Source: a virus
Strand: one strand, 5' to 3'
Virus record (IMG/VR): IMGVR_UViG_3300043429_000461
Coordinates: 1 to 36,235 of that record
DNA: 36,235 nucleotides
The notes beneath the pieces are model-generated. The model worked only from the letters and a program-made list of their open reading frames with translations, did no database searches and was not told the origin of the DNA. Positions 24,494 through 31,508 of this stretch are shown piece after piece (within the stretch, counting starts at the first letter, position 1; each line of letters starts with the position of its first letter). The translations under genes and the position numbers were made by a program.

Positions 24494-25075
24494 TCAGAAG
24501 TCGTACCGTCGCATTCGCTTGGCCTTGCTGGTGTCGATTTCCAACGCCCAGTCGCATGAGACAAAAGGTATGTCGTCGTCCATGTCGTCAAACCCACTGC
24601 CACCGCCATGGGCCGGTGCTGGTGTGCGCGGCACTGGGTTAGGGGCCTGTCGCGGTGCGCTGCTGCGGTAGCCACCTTGCTGCTGGGGCTGCTGCTGGCG
24701 TGGCTGTGCCGGTGCTTGGTGCTGCCCATCTTGCTGGTCGCGCGCGCCAAGCAATTGCAGCTCGGTCGCCACAATGTCGCAGGTGTTTTTTTCCTGCCCG
24801 CTTTCGCGGTCGGTGTACTTGCCGTACTTCAGGCGGCCCTCGATGTAAACCGGGCTGCCCTTCTTCACGTACTCGCCCACGATCTCGGCAAGGCGGTCAA
24901 AGAACTGGACCCGGTGCCACTGGGTGTCCTCTGTGACCTCGCCGGTTTCGCGGTTCTTGCGCTTGGTGCTGGTGGCAATGCTGATGCTGGTGGCTGCCTT
25001 GCCGTCAGGCATGTAGCGCAGCTCAGGGTCGCGGCCACAGTTGCCCAGTAGGATGACTTTGTTCACTGATGCCAT
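24494..25075 (-). CDS. ssb: Single-stranded DNA-binding protein with extended C-terminus
   Basis: 193 aa. OB-fold residues 1-105 are classic: MASVNKVILLGNCGRDPELR, then TQWHRVQFFDRLAEIVGEYV, KKGSPVYIEGRLKYGKY. A Gln/Pro/Gly-rich linker follows. The normal acidic tip DDMDDDIPF is present but is not the end: 22 more residues (VSCDWALEIDTSKAKRMRRY plus DF) follow. Two ATGs compete; AGGAG stands seven bases before the second (25073-25075) and only one before the first (25079-25081), so I choose the second. It coats single-stranded DNA in replication and recombination and partners the annealase/exonuclease encoded upstream in the operon. Confidence 0.95.
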   Translation of the reverse strand: MASVNKVILLGNCGRDPELRYMPDGKAATSISIATSTKRKNRETGEVTEDTQWHRVQFFDRLAEIVGEYVKKGSPVYIEGRLKYGKYTDRESGQEKNTCDIVATELQLLGARDQQDGQHQAPAQPRQQQPQQQGGYRSSAPRQAPNPVPRTPAPAHGGGSGFDDMDDDIPFVSCDWALEIDTSKAKRMRRYDF

Positions 25076-25077
25076 GG

Positions 25078-25437
25078 TCATGCTCCTGCCAGCTTGCTGC
25101 GCAACTCGTAGCCCATGAGCGGCCACACCTTGTTGATGGCGTTGGCGCGGGCAATCTTGCGGCCCACTTCGGCATCGAAGTTCTCGGGGCTGGCACAAGC
25201 AGACTCGCCGGTGACCGTGAAGCCATTGCGCAGGACCAGCACGCAGAAAGTCAGGAGGCGAAGGCTGGTTTCGTAGACCGCGCGGGGGCGATCCTCGGCG
25301 GCTTCCTCGCCCATCACGCCGTTCTCGGCCGTGAAGAAGTAGCAGCTCTCAATGTTCGCCTCGATGTCAGCAGGCGTCACGCGCGGTGCAGTCAAGCCCT
25401 TGGCCTGGATTTCTTGCTCGATTTGGTTGTCGGTCAT
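25078..25437 (-). CDS. Gp49-family phage protein (N4 Gp49/Sf6 gene 66 type)
   Basis: 119 aa from ATG 25435-25437 (MTDNQIEQEIQAKGLTAPRV). The blocks ADIEANIESCYFFTAE and RLLTFCVLVLRNGFTVTGES and the closing NAINKVWPLMGYELRSKL are diagnostic of this family, which is widespread in lambdoid and N4-like phages; its function is unproven. AAGG lies upstream. The stop overlaps the first ATG of ssb. Placed in the recombination cluster. Confidence 0.9.
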   Translation of the reverse strand: MTDNQIEQEIQAKGLTAPRVTPADIEANIESCYFFTAENGVMGEEAAEDRPRAVYETSLRLLTFCVLVLRNGFTVTGESACASPENFDAEVGRKIARANAINKVWPLMGYELRSKLAGA

Positions 25438-25450
25438 GGTGTGTTGCCTT

Positions 25451-26338
25451 TCAGGCTGTTTGAGGTTGAGGAAAGCCACCCAGCGCAGCGACCAGCTCGC
25501 CAATCAGCGGGCGGAACTCGCCAATGGCGATGGCCATGGAGCCTTCAAGGTCGCCGGGGTTACGGTCATGCGAGCGGGCCTCTTCCATCACCTTGTCGCC
25601 AAAGTCGATTTTTTTCAGCTGCAGGGTGTCGGTCAGCGTGAAAGCCACGCGGTCGTCAAACTCCAGGGCCAAGCTGGTGGGCAGCTTGCCTTGGGCCAGG
25701 TGGGTTTTCACTTCGTCGGTCAGCAGGTAGTGGTTGGTGTACCGTACCTTGGCACTGGACTCGTCACGGGCTTTCAGCTCGCACGCATTGCCGAAGCTGA
25801 ACCCGTCTGGGGCTGTATCACCGTGCAGCCATTCGGCCATGGCCACGGCGGGCGAGTCGTTGGTTTGCACCTGCTCTACCACCAATCCGTCCACACACTT
25901 AACCAAGGCCGTGATGGCATCTTCAATCAAGCCCGAGCTGGTGGTGTCCAGAATCAGCCACTCGCCATCCAGGATGCACAGCACGTCCTTTTGCCTGGGG
26001 AAGGCGTGGGGCAGCAGGGTGGTGAGCGCTTCTTCCTTCAGGTCGCGCTTTTTCTTTTTGCCGGGCTTGCGGCCTGTGGCCTGCTCGATGGCCTTGCACA
26101 TCTGGGCGACATGCTCAGCAATTGTGGCAGCGGGCACCGTGCGGGTTTCAACCCGCAGGCGCAGGACCATGGCCCCGCTGTTGAAATGCACCAGCGCATC
26201 GCTGTCGTCGGCGGGCGGCACCCAGCCCAACGATTTCTGCTGGGTGGGCAGCGTGGGGGCGAAATTCAGCTGGTCAAGGTCGTGAAACACGATGACTGGC
26301 GGATTGGCCAGGCGGTAAATGGTGGCGTTTTTAATCAT
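25451..26338 (-). CDS. rdgC: RdgC, recombination-associated DNA-binding protein
   Basis: 295 aa, close to the usual 300. N-terminus MIKNATIYRL is the family signature (MWFKNL-type) and fixes the start, although there is no clear ribosome site and a terminator hairpin ends 11 bases upstream. Further signatures: WVPPADDSDALVHFNSGAMV, LEEALTTLLPHAFPR-like segment, LVVEQVQTNDSPAVAMAEWL, TGRKPGKKKKRDLKEE. RdgC forms a ring on duplex DNA and in E. coli restrains RecA. In this phage it stands beside Red-type genes and a RecA-cleavable repressor, so it may tune RecA activity (inference). Confidence 0.95.
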   Translation of the reverse strand: MIKNATIYRLANPPVIVFHDLDQLNFAPTLPTQQKSLGWVPPADDSDALVHFNSGAMVLRLRVETRTVPAATIAEHVAQMCKAIEQATGRKPGKKKKRDLKEEALTTLLPHAFPRQKDVLCILDGEWLILDTTSSGLIEDAITALVKCVDGLVVEQVQTNDSPAVAMAEWLHGDTAPDGFSFGNACELKARDESSAKVRYTNHYLLTDEVKTHLAQGKLPTSLALEFDDRVAFTLTDTLQLKKIDFGDKVMEEARSHDRNPGDLEGSMAIAIGEFRPLIGELVAALGGFPQPQTA

Positions 26339-26348
26339 GTTCAGGCGC

Positions 26349-26372
26349 AAAAAAGCCCGCTTGGTGCGGGCT
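26349..26372 (-). terminator. Intrinsic terminator between exonuclease and rdgC
   Basis: Minus reading: AGCCCGC-accaa-GCGGGCT, 7-bp stem, then TTTTTT (26354-26349). It ends 11 bases before the rdgC ATG. The 96 bases between the exonuclease stop and this hairpin contain no gene; I see nothing else there. Confidence 0.85.
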
Positions 26373-26468
26373 GGGTGAATGGGTGGGGTACTCGCTGCTT
26401 CTGTGAAATGGGCAGGGACTCCCAACTCGCTTGCTGTCGTCACAGCATCAGCTTTCCCCCGCAATATG

Positions 26469-27095
26469 TCAGGCTGCAAGCGTCCGGCGCAGCTTCGATT
26501 CGTTGAAGCGAACGGTTTGAAGGAACGCCATCAAGTCCTCTTCCAAAAGCTCAATGGCGTTCTCGTCTCGCTCGATGTGTTTGATTTCCATGTGCTCCAA
26601 GGCTGGGCACCAGATAACCAAGTCAATCCACTTGCGACCGGTCAACCAAAGGCCAAACATGCACTGGTCGATGAAGTCTTGAATGTCGCCATCAGCCATG
26701 ATGTTGATGATGCGATCAGGGCTGAAGAGTGATTTGATTTCCACCAGCCCATCGTCTCCCACCATCCCGTCGGGGGAGTACAGAAAACTGTCGTCGTCGC
26801 TGACGATGGCACCCACTTCTTCCACCAGATTCCCGGTGGCTGCCTCGTAGGCTGCGCGGGCTACTGGCTCCTGAACGTGGCCCTCACGCATCTGCCAGTT
26901 CTCAAACACCATATCCATGGGCTTACCGGCGATTCGCTCCACGGCTACCTGGGCGGCGTAGGCTGTTTGCTTGCCTGATGGGTTGCCGTTCTTCAGTTTG
27001 TCTCGCGCATCCTTGGCGCGGCTGGCGGTCACTTTGCCAGCCCTGGCCTCTTTCCATGCATCGCTTCCTTGGTCAAGGTCTGCAATGATTTTCAT
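26469..27095 (-). CDS. YqaJ/lambda-type exonuclease
   Basis: 208 aa. 5'-3' double-strand exonuclease of the recombination pair. Signatures: QGSDAWKEARAGKVTAS (N-terminal), then MREGHVQEPVARAAYEA; the nuclease core YSPDGMVGDDGLVEIKS has the Asp and ExK of the PD-(D/E)xK fold; QCMFGLWLTGRKWIDLVIWC follows. ATG 27093-27095 overlaps the upstream stop as ATGA and AGGAG lies eight bases before. It makes 3' single strands on which the annealase two genes upstream acts. Separated from that gene by an HNH endonuclease. Confidence 0.92.
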   Translation of the reverse strand: MKIIADLDQGSDAWKEARAGKVTASRAKDARDKLKNGNPSGKQTAYAAQVAVERIAGKPMDMVFENWQMREGHVQEPVARAAYEAATGNLVEEVGAIVSDDDSFLYSPDGMVGDDGLVEIKSLFSPDRIINIMADGDIQDFIDQCMFGLWLTGRKWIDLVIWCPALEHMEIKHIERDENAIELLEEDLMAFLQTVRFNESKLRRTLAA

Positions 27096-27637
27096 GATGC
27101 GGCTCCTTGGCTATTTGGTTGCTTTTTGCCCATTAGTTCCGATACGTATTGCTTCGTTATGCCGTACTTGTCCGCAATTTTTTGGGGTACGCCTGCTGCG
27201 AGTCGCTTTCCGTTTGCTGGCTTGAGCGCAAGAATTTCCGAGGTTTGCGCATCTGTCAGCCTGGCCATGCCGTGAAACTGACCTCTTGGGTTTCGCCCTT
27301 TTGAAACCTTATCGTCATTGTTTGCGCGCGGCGTCCCGACGAACAGGTGCTTCGGGTTGCAGCAGCGTGGGTTGTCGCATTTGTGGCAAGCCACCATGCC
27401 ATCAGGAACATCAACGCCTGATAGCTGAAGGGCAACACGGTTTGCGGGGTGATGGCGGCCATGCATCCAGAAGGCTCCATAACCCTCGCTTTCCTTGCGC
27501 ACTGCTGCCTTCCATGGCCAGCATTCGTCATCGCTTTTGATGTCAACTTTTGACCAAAAACGCTCTGGCAGCGGTGGCAGTTTTTCGGCCCTTTTTGCTC
27601 GTGCAATCGCTGCGCCCTCCGCTCTAGTCATGCTCAC
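27092..27637 (-). CDS. HNH endonuclease, probably homing, GTG start
   Basis: 181 aa. FWSKVDIKSDDECWPWKAA, then GYGAFWMHGRHHPANRVALQ, then CHKCDNPRCCNPKHLFVGTP and NNDDKVSKGRN is the full pattern of phage HNH endonucleases with zinc-binding Cys (CDNPxCCNPxHL). The C-terminal part carries a helix-turn-helix (VPQKIADKYGITKQYVSELM). GTG 27635-27637 is chosen because GAGG lies six bases upstream and it overlaps the annealase stop; an ATG two codons on is possible. It splits the annealase-exonuclease pair, as free-standing homing genes often do. Confidence 0.88.
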   Translation of the reverse strand: MSMTRAEGAAIARAKRAEKLPPLPERFWSKVDIKSDDECWPWKAAVRKESEGYGAFWMHGRHHPANRVALQLSGVDVPDGMVACHKCDNPRCCNPKHLFVGTPRANNDDKVSKGRNPRGQFHGMARLTDAQTSEILALKPANGKRLAAGVPQKIADKYGITKQYVSELMGKKQPNSQGAAS

Positions 27638-28635
27638 TGTGCACCTCGCATTTCTGCCAGCTTTTCGTCGAATTTGTCATCCAGCAGCTGGCGCTCTGCC
27701 GGGTCTTGCACGGCACCAGCCCAGTCGCCCGCGACATACAACTCGTCCTCGGTTTTGGCCTGGCACAGCATGGCCATCACCTCGTCAAACGACTTTGCGG
27801 CGGGCTGCTGCTGGGCGGTGGGCTTGGCCGGGGCGGCATCAACGGTGCGGGCTTGGTCGGCCTGAATTGATGCCGCCTTGAAGCCAGCATGCTCGGATGT
27901 TTTCACCAACTCGTTGCGCACACTGGCAGGCAAGCCTTTCCAGAACGTGGCGTAGGCGTGCGACCCGTTGGCCGCTGCCGCCTCGGCTTGGCGGAGAAGG
28001 GCGTCTGTCCATGCAGCGCCGTCGTGATGGTCTGGTGTGTCGGCCACATGCATGGCTTTGCCCTCCATCTCTTCGGCTGTGGGCTGTGCGGCGATCTCCG
28101 GGAACGCCTTGCGCAGCGCCTGGGCCTCTGCGCACTTGGCTATCTGGCCGTATGGGCGCTTCTTCCACATCGCGTTTGGGGCATTGCTGTCTTTGCCCGC
28201 CGTGGCGTAGTTTTCCAACCAGAACTCAATGGCGGTGAAGTCCACCACCTCGCCGGTTGGCAGGCGGCGCTTGACCGCGACCTTGCACCACTTCGGGTAA
28301 GTCACGTCAACGCCAGCCAGCTTTGCGGTCACATCAGGGCCAAACTCCGGCTCAGACACGCCAGCGCATTCGCCGCTGCGCATGGCCTGCGTGCGGTAGA
28401 GATTGACGCCGGGCATGATCACGTCACGCATGCCCTTGGAGTTCTTGTCCCACATGGGCACGATGTGGACCGGCTTTTGCATGGGGTCCAGGCCAGCGGC
28501 CCGGCAGTAGCCCATGACCAGCTTGATTGAGTTTGTGTTGGCACCTGGGTACAGGCTGGACTGCAACACATCAATCAGTTCGTGCTCTGTCATGGCTGAC
28601 AGCGCGCGGGTTTCGCTTTTGACAATGGCGTTCAT
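27634..28635 (-). CDS. Bet/RecT-type single-strand annealing protein
   Basis: 333 aa from ATG 28633-28635, with AAAGG seven bases upstream. VMGYCRAAGLDPMQKPVHIV, then MPGVNLYRTQAMRSGECAGV, FTAIEFWLENYATAGKD and KCAEAQALRKAFPEIAAQPT are the successive signatures of the lambda-Bet subgroup of RecT-family annealases. The C-terminal third is a Ala/Gln-rich linker and an acidic helix (SFDEVMAMLCQAKTEDELYV). It anneals complementary single strands made by the exonuclease. Begins two bases after the coiled-coil gene stop. Confidence 0.92.
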   Translation of the reverse strand: MNAIVKSETRALSAMTEHELIDVLQSSLYPGANTNSIKLVMGYCRAAGLDPMQKPVHIVPMWDKNSKGMRDVIMPGVNLYRTQAMRSGECAGVSEPEFGPDVTAKLAGVDVTYPKWCKVAVKRRLPTGEVVDFTAIEFWLENYATAGKDSNAPNAMWKKRPYGQIAKCAEAQALRKAFPEIAAQPTAEEMEGKAMHVADTPDHHDGAAWTDALLRQAEAAAANGSHAYATFWKGLPASVRNELVKTSEHAGFKAASIQADQARTVDAAPAKPTAQQQPAAKSFDEVMAMLCQAKTEDELYVAGDWAGAVQDPAERQLLDDKFDEKLAEMRGAQ

Positions 28636-28637
28636 GG

Positions 28638-29750
28638 TCAACCTTTCAAAGTTGCGATTTCCGCCGCACGCTCGACAATCCAGCGCGTTGCGGTCTTTGT
28701 GTCGGTGTGCCAAAACTCAGCCACGGCCAACACGATGGCACTGGCGGCTGGAGCGTGTGGCAGCACCATCCGTGGAGCCTCTGCCACCTCCACCTGCTGG
28801 GCCGGTTCGGGTGCTGGCTCAGGGTCGGGCAGCGCCGGTGCCTGGTGCTCAGCGGTACACACCGGCTGCTCCGCTGGCTTGGTCTTGGCCTCCAGCTCGG
28901 CGCGCATGCGCTCCAGCTCCGCGCGCTGCTCGGCCACTGCCTTTTCGGCGGCCTCTTGCTGGGCCCGGGCGGCTGCGCGCTGGGCTGCCAGTTCGGCTTC
29001 CATCTTGGCGCGCTCGTCTGCCGCTGCCTTGGCGGCCACACGGGCGGCCTCTTCCACCTCGGCGCGCTGGCGGGCCAGCTCTTCGCGCTCGGCCTTCAGC
29101 CGGGCGGCTTCGGATTCTTGCTCGGCTTTGACACGGGCGGCCTCTTCCTCTTGCGCCTTGCGGTCAGCATGCACGGTGCGCAGGTGTTCCATGGCCATGG
29201 CATGGGCTTCTACCGCCTCGGCTTCAAACTCTTCAAACCCCACCAGCTCCACACCGGACAGCTTTGTGTGCAGGTCGGCCACGCGCTCGCTGGTGCGGCA
29301 GTTGTTGGCCAGCACCACGTAGGACTTGATGGCCGCGATGCGCTCAGTGATGGCCAGCACGCGGGCGCGCTCCTTGGCCTCGGCTTCGGCCTTGATGCGG
29401 GCCTGCTCAGCGTCCCACGCATCGCGCACCGCTTTCAGGCGGGTTTCTTCCGGCTCAACGATGGCCACCAGGCGGGCAGCCTCGGCAATCACGGCCTTGG
29501 AAAACTTGGTCGCATCCTCGCGGGCTTCTTTGGCTGCACGCTCAACGGCGGTGCGTGCTCGGGTCAACTCCATGGCTGCGCCGTGGGCCTGCTCGCGGCC
29601 TGCCTTGTCTTTCACCTCCACGATGCTGGCGTGCTTGCTGGCCAACTCGGTCAGGTGGCGCTCTGCTTTTCCACTGTCCAGCGCCAGGGCGGCGCGCTCG
29701 GCGGGGGGCAGGGCGGTGGTGCCCACTTCTTCAATGTCCAAAAGTTCCAT
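28638..29750 (-). CDS. Long coiled-coil protein next to bet
   Basis: 370 aa from ATG 29748-29750 (MELLDIEEVG), which has GGAGC six bases upstream; an in-frame extension of 24 codons has no ribosome site. Residues about 60-290 are Ala/Glu/Arg/Lys-rich and heptad-patterned (AARVKAEQESEAARLKAERE), a long helix. N-terminal TALPPAERAALALDSGKAER and the C-terminal ATRWIVERAAEIATLKG are the non-repetitive ends. Similar long proteins are often just upstream of phage annealases; role unknown, possibly scaffolding of the recombination complex. Confidence 0.75.
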   Translation of the reverse strand: MELLDIEEVGTTALPPAERAALALDSGKAERHLTELASKHASIVEVKDKAGREQAHGAAMELTRARTAVERAAKEAREDATKFSKAVIAEAARLVAIVEPEETRLKAVRDAWDAEQARIKAEAEAKERARVLAITERIAAIKSYVVLANNCRTSERVADLHTKLSGVELVGFEEFEAEAVEAHAMAMEHLRTVHADRKAQEEEAARVKAEQESEAARLKAEREELARQRAEVEEAARVAAKAAADERAKMEAELAAQRAAARAQQEAAEKAVAEQRAELERMRAELEAKTKPAEQPVCTAEHQAPALPDPEPAPEPAQQVEVAEAPRMVLPHAPAASAIVLAVAEFWHTDTKTATRWIVERAAEIATLKG

Positions 29751-29760
29751 GTTTTGCTCC

Positions 29761-29976
29761 TTAAAAAAATCGGTGGGTGATGTAGCCCGCCAGAAAGCCC
29801 AGCGTGAAAACGCAAGAAACAATCGCCACCAGCACGCTGATTCCGTACATCAGCGCAGCGTCGTCGGCTTCGTCGGGGTCAGTCAGTGGCGCGGTGGGTG
29901 CGGTTGGCTCTGGTCTGCAGCGGATGGGGCAATGACGCCCCTGTTGGCAGTCGCCGTATTCGGTGCAGCAGTTCAT
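29761..29976 (-). CDS. Small Cys-rich single-pass membrane protein
   Basis: 71 aa from ATG 29974-29976, with GGGAGGTG five bases upstream. The N-terminus MNCCTEYGDCQQGRHCPIRC carries five Cys, like small phage/plasmid proteins of the MNCCxxxGxCxxGxxCPxR type. A Pro/Thr/Asp-rich linker precedes a hydrophobic helix (ISVLVAIVSCVFTLGFLAGY, about residues 47-66) and a short basic tail. Probably inner-membrane; overlap of start with the upstream stop. Confidence 0.75.
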   Translation of the reverse strand: MNCCTEYGDCQQGRHCPIRCRPEPTAPTAPLTDPDEADDAALMYGISVLVAIVSCVFTLGFLAGYITHRFF

Positions 29977-30203
29977 CGCAGCACCTCCCCGCGCCGGGTT
30001 ACGCACACAAGTTGGTCGCCGTCGTACTCGGCGCTGGCCTGCAGGCCGCCGTACTTTGTCTGGCATGCCCTGGCGTGGGCCAGCCACTCGCGGCGCTCCT
30101 TAACGGCATCGCTCTCAAAGTCCTGCGGGTCGAGCAGTTGGGCACCGACGAATAGGCCCAGAAAGGCAGCCGCCAGCAGCAGGTTGAAGATTCGTTGTGT
30201 CAT
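29973..30203 (-). CDS. Small membrane-anchored protein
   Basis: 76 aa from ATG 30201-30203: GGAGG stands seven bases before it, while the ATG two codons upstream would touch that site, so it is rejected. N-terminal hydrophobic segment (IFNLLLAAAFLGLFVGAQLL) acts as anchor or signal; the rest is soluble (DFESDAVKERREWLAHARAC). Overlaps both neighbours by 4 bases. Unknown function. Confidence 0.7.
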   Translation of the reverse strand: MTQRIFNLLLAAAFLGLFVGAQLLDPQDFESDAVKERREWLAHARACQTKYGGLQASAEYDGDQLVCVTRRGEVLR

Positions 30204-30514
30204 TCGCATTCCTCCCGCGACTCGGCCGCATGCTGTTCGGCAGCCGCATAGCACTTGTCCACCGCCCAGCCTTCCAGCATCTGGGAGCGGTGCAGTTCGA
30301 TTGGCCCAGCCCACACGCTGTGCAGGTAAAGGCCGTCGTCCTCGGTTTCTGCCCAGTCAACCGTCAGCCAAACGTCGGGTGTGACCTCGCATTGGGTACG
30401 GTTGGTGTGCCCGGCTTCGGGCGGGGCCACCAGGGGCACCAGCGCGTCAAGCACTGGCGGTGCGCGAAACCCGATGGGCACAAGTTCGGCAACGTGGAAG
30501 TGATGCGGGCTCAT
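30200..30514 (-). CDS. First gene of the early-left operon, hypothetical
   Basis: 104 aa from ATG 30512-30514 (MSPHHFHVAELVPIGFRAPP) with GGAG six bases upstream. Middle block DVWLTVDWAETEDDGLYLHS, then WAGPIELHRSQMLEGWAVD and an acidic, helical end. It lies only 10 bases after the run of T of a strong terminator (30525-30564), so its mRNA must pass that terminator. No family recognised. Confidence 0.7.
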   Translation of the reverse strand: MSPHHFHVAELVPIGFRAPPVLDALVPLVAPPEAGHTNRTQCEVTPDVWLTVDWAETEDDGLYLHSVWAGPIELHRSQMLEGWAVDKCYAAAEQHAAESREECE

Positions 30515-30524
30515 TGCTGGCTCC

Positions 30525-30564
30525 AAAAAGAAAAAAGCCCGCCCCCAATTGCTCAGGGGCGGGC
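30525..30564 (-). terminator. Strong intrinsic terminator ending the structured RNA
   Basis: Minus reading: GCCCGCCCC pairs with GGGGCGGGC (30537-30545 with 30556-30564, 9 bp, 10-base loop) and is followed by TTTTTTCTTTTT (30536-30525). The preceding hairpin 30569-30584 has a C(UUCG)G loop. It is the strongest terminator in the window. Confidence 0.92.
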
Positions 30565-31398
30565 GAAAAGCTGCCGAAGCAGCTCAGGGAGGTTTGGTTG
30601 ATGGTGGCGGCATGCCGCAACGGCTGCTGGATGGAGAGCCGTTCACCTCTGACTTTGGGTTGCATCCAGCACAGAGCCCGGTTGTCAGCACTTGCGCCCC
30701 GAAGGGAACACCATCACATCAGCGGGCCGGACCTCCATTCCCGGCTTGGAACTGTCTGACGTTCCCCGCAATCGTGTGCCACGCTTTCGCCGTGTGGGCC
30801 ACAACTCCAATCTTCCCGCCTGAATCGAACAGACGCTTTTCCACTGTGCTGCGTGTCTCGGTTGCCTTGCGAACAAGTGCTTTCCACGCCGCCGCTGATG
30901 TGATGGCCCCAGCCTTTTACATCGCTGGGATGGATGTGATGCCCGACAAGCTGCCCATGAAGCAGGGCTTTGCTTTTCTTCAACGCACGGTTCCTTTTGA
31001 TGGAAAGTGGTTTTTTGCGCGCCGTGGCTAATTCCGCACACGCTCTTGCCGGTCATCAAGTAAGCGCCCAATCCAGACGCTTGCTTGATGCCCCTCGTTT
31101 GAGGGGTGGCCTGCAACTCCCCGGCGAACCGGGCTCAGGCCGCGCACTGGCTGCGCATTGGCAAATCAGTATTTGCCGCCGTGTTTCGATGACCCCGAAG
31201 GGATGACGTTGGAAGTACCCACCAACCTAGTTGCAGCCTTGCACTGACAACCCCGGTCCAACGTGGCATTGCTGCCTTGCGGTTTGCTTTTTTTGGCGTC
31301 CGCTTTGCCTCACCGGGCTGTTTGAGTGCCCCGGAACACATACGCAACAGGTTGCAAAGCTCGATCACCTTGGCCCGATGCCGCTTTGTTTGCGGCAT
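30525..31398 (-). ncRNA. Candidate giant structured phage RNA, about 870 nt
   Basis: The minus-strand transcript from the leftward immunity promoter would begin at about 31398 and run to the terminator at 30525. It opens with a perfect 7-bp hairpin (31378-31398). Over twenty further hairpins follow, among them 31302-31308 with 31354-31360; 31208-31226; 31160-31177 (7 bp); 31142-31156; 31091-31106 (6 bp); 31054-31090 (12 bp, one mismatch); 30948-30975; 30908-30929; 30851-30889; 30726-30765 inside GCGG/CCGC (30722-30725 with 30766-30769), a compact three-way junction; 30625-30671 (9 bp). UUCG loops at 30569-30584, 30697-30706, 30866-30877, 31120-31133 and 31193-31202, and a GAAA loop near 30785, occur in the minus reading only. 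Coding frames here do not look like proteins. Class unknown; GOLLD/ROOL-type RNAs are comparable in size and setting. Confidence 0.75.
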
Positions 31399-31405
31399 GG
31401 GATGG

Positions 31406-31434
31406 ATTCTCACACAAGTGAGATACGTAGTCAA
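31406..31434 (-). promoter_or_regulatory. Leftward immunity promoter (pL-like)
   Basis: Minus reading: TTGACT (31434-31429), 17-base spacer, GAGAAT (31411-31406). The layout is nearly the same as the rightward promoter at 32296-32324. Start of transcription falls near 31398, at the first base of the 5' hairpin of the structured RNA. The operator covers spacer and -10. Confidence 0.8.
31408..31423. promoter_or_regulatory. Repressor operator, left, perfect palindrome
   Basis: TCTCAC-ACAA-GTGAGA, 6+4+6, overlaps spacer and -10 of the leftward promoter. Same half-sites as the operator at 32307-32322. Binding by the CI-like and Cro-like proteins is inferred from position. Confidence 0.8.
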
Positions 31435-31447
31435 CACAAAAGTGAGA
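31432..31447. promoter_or_regulatory. Second left operator, imperfect
   Basis: CAACAC-AAAA-GTGAGA: one perfect half-site, the other only CAC conserved. Its centre is 24 bases from the first operator and it covers the -35, a spacing suited to cooperative dimers. Confidence 0.55.
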
Positions 31448-31508
31448 ATTTTTTGGAAATAAATCAGCGCCCCGGGTAAACCCCACCCAACAGCCAGCGC
31501 ACAGGCGT

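Noticed and set aside
30549-31031. 160-codon plus-strand frame across the structured region
   Set aside because: It is antisense to the strand favoured by promoter, terminator and tetraloops; composition (Pro, Ala, Ser, Phe runs) does not look like a protein, and no ribosome site is evident.
31041-31049. boxA-like CGCTCTTG
   Set aside because: It is on the plus strand, while transcription of this region is leftward, so it cannot serve as an N-utilisation box for the early-left operon.
30685-31116. 143-codon minus-strand frame inside the structured RNA
   Set aside because: Rich in Cys, Arg, Ser and Trp without order, runs through many hairpins, no ribosome site. Typical of a chance frame in a structured RNA.
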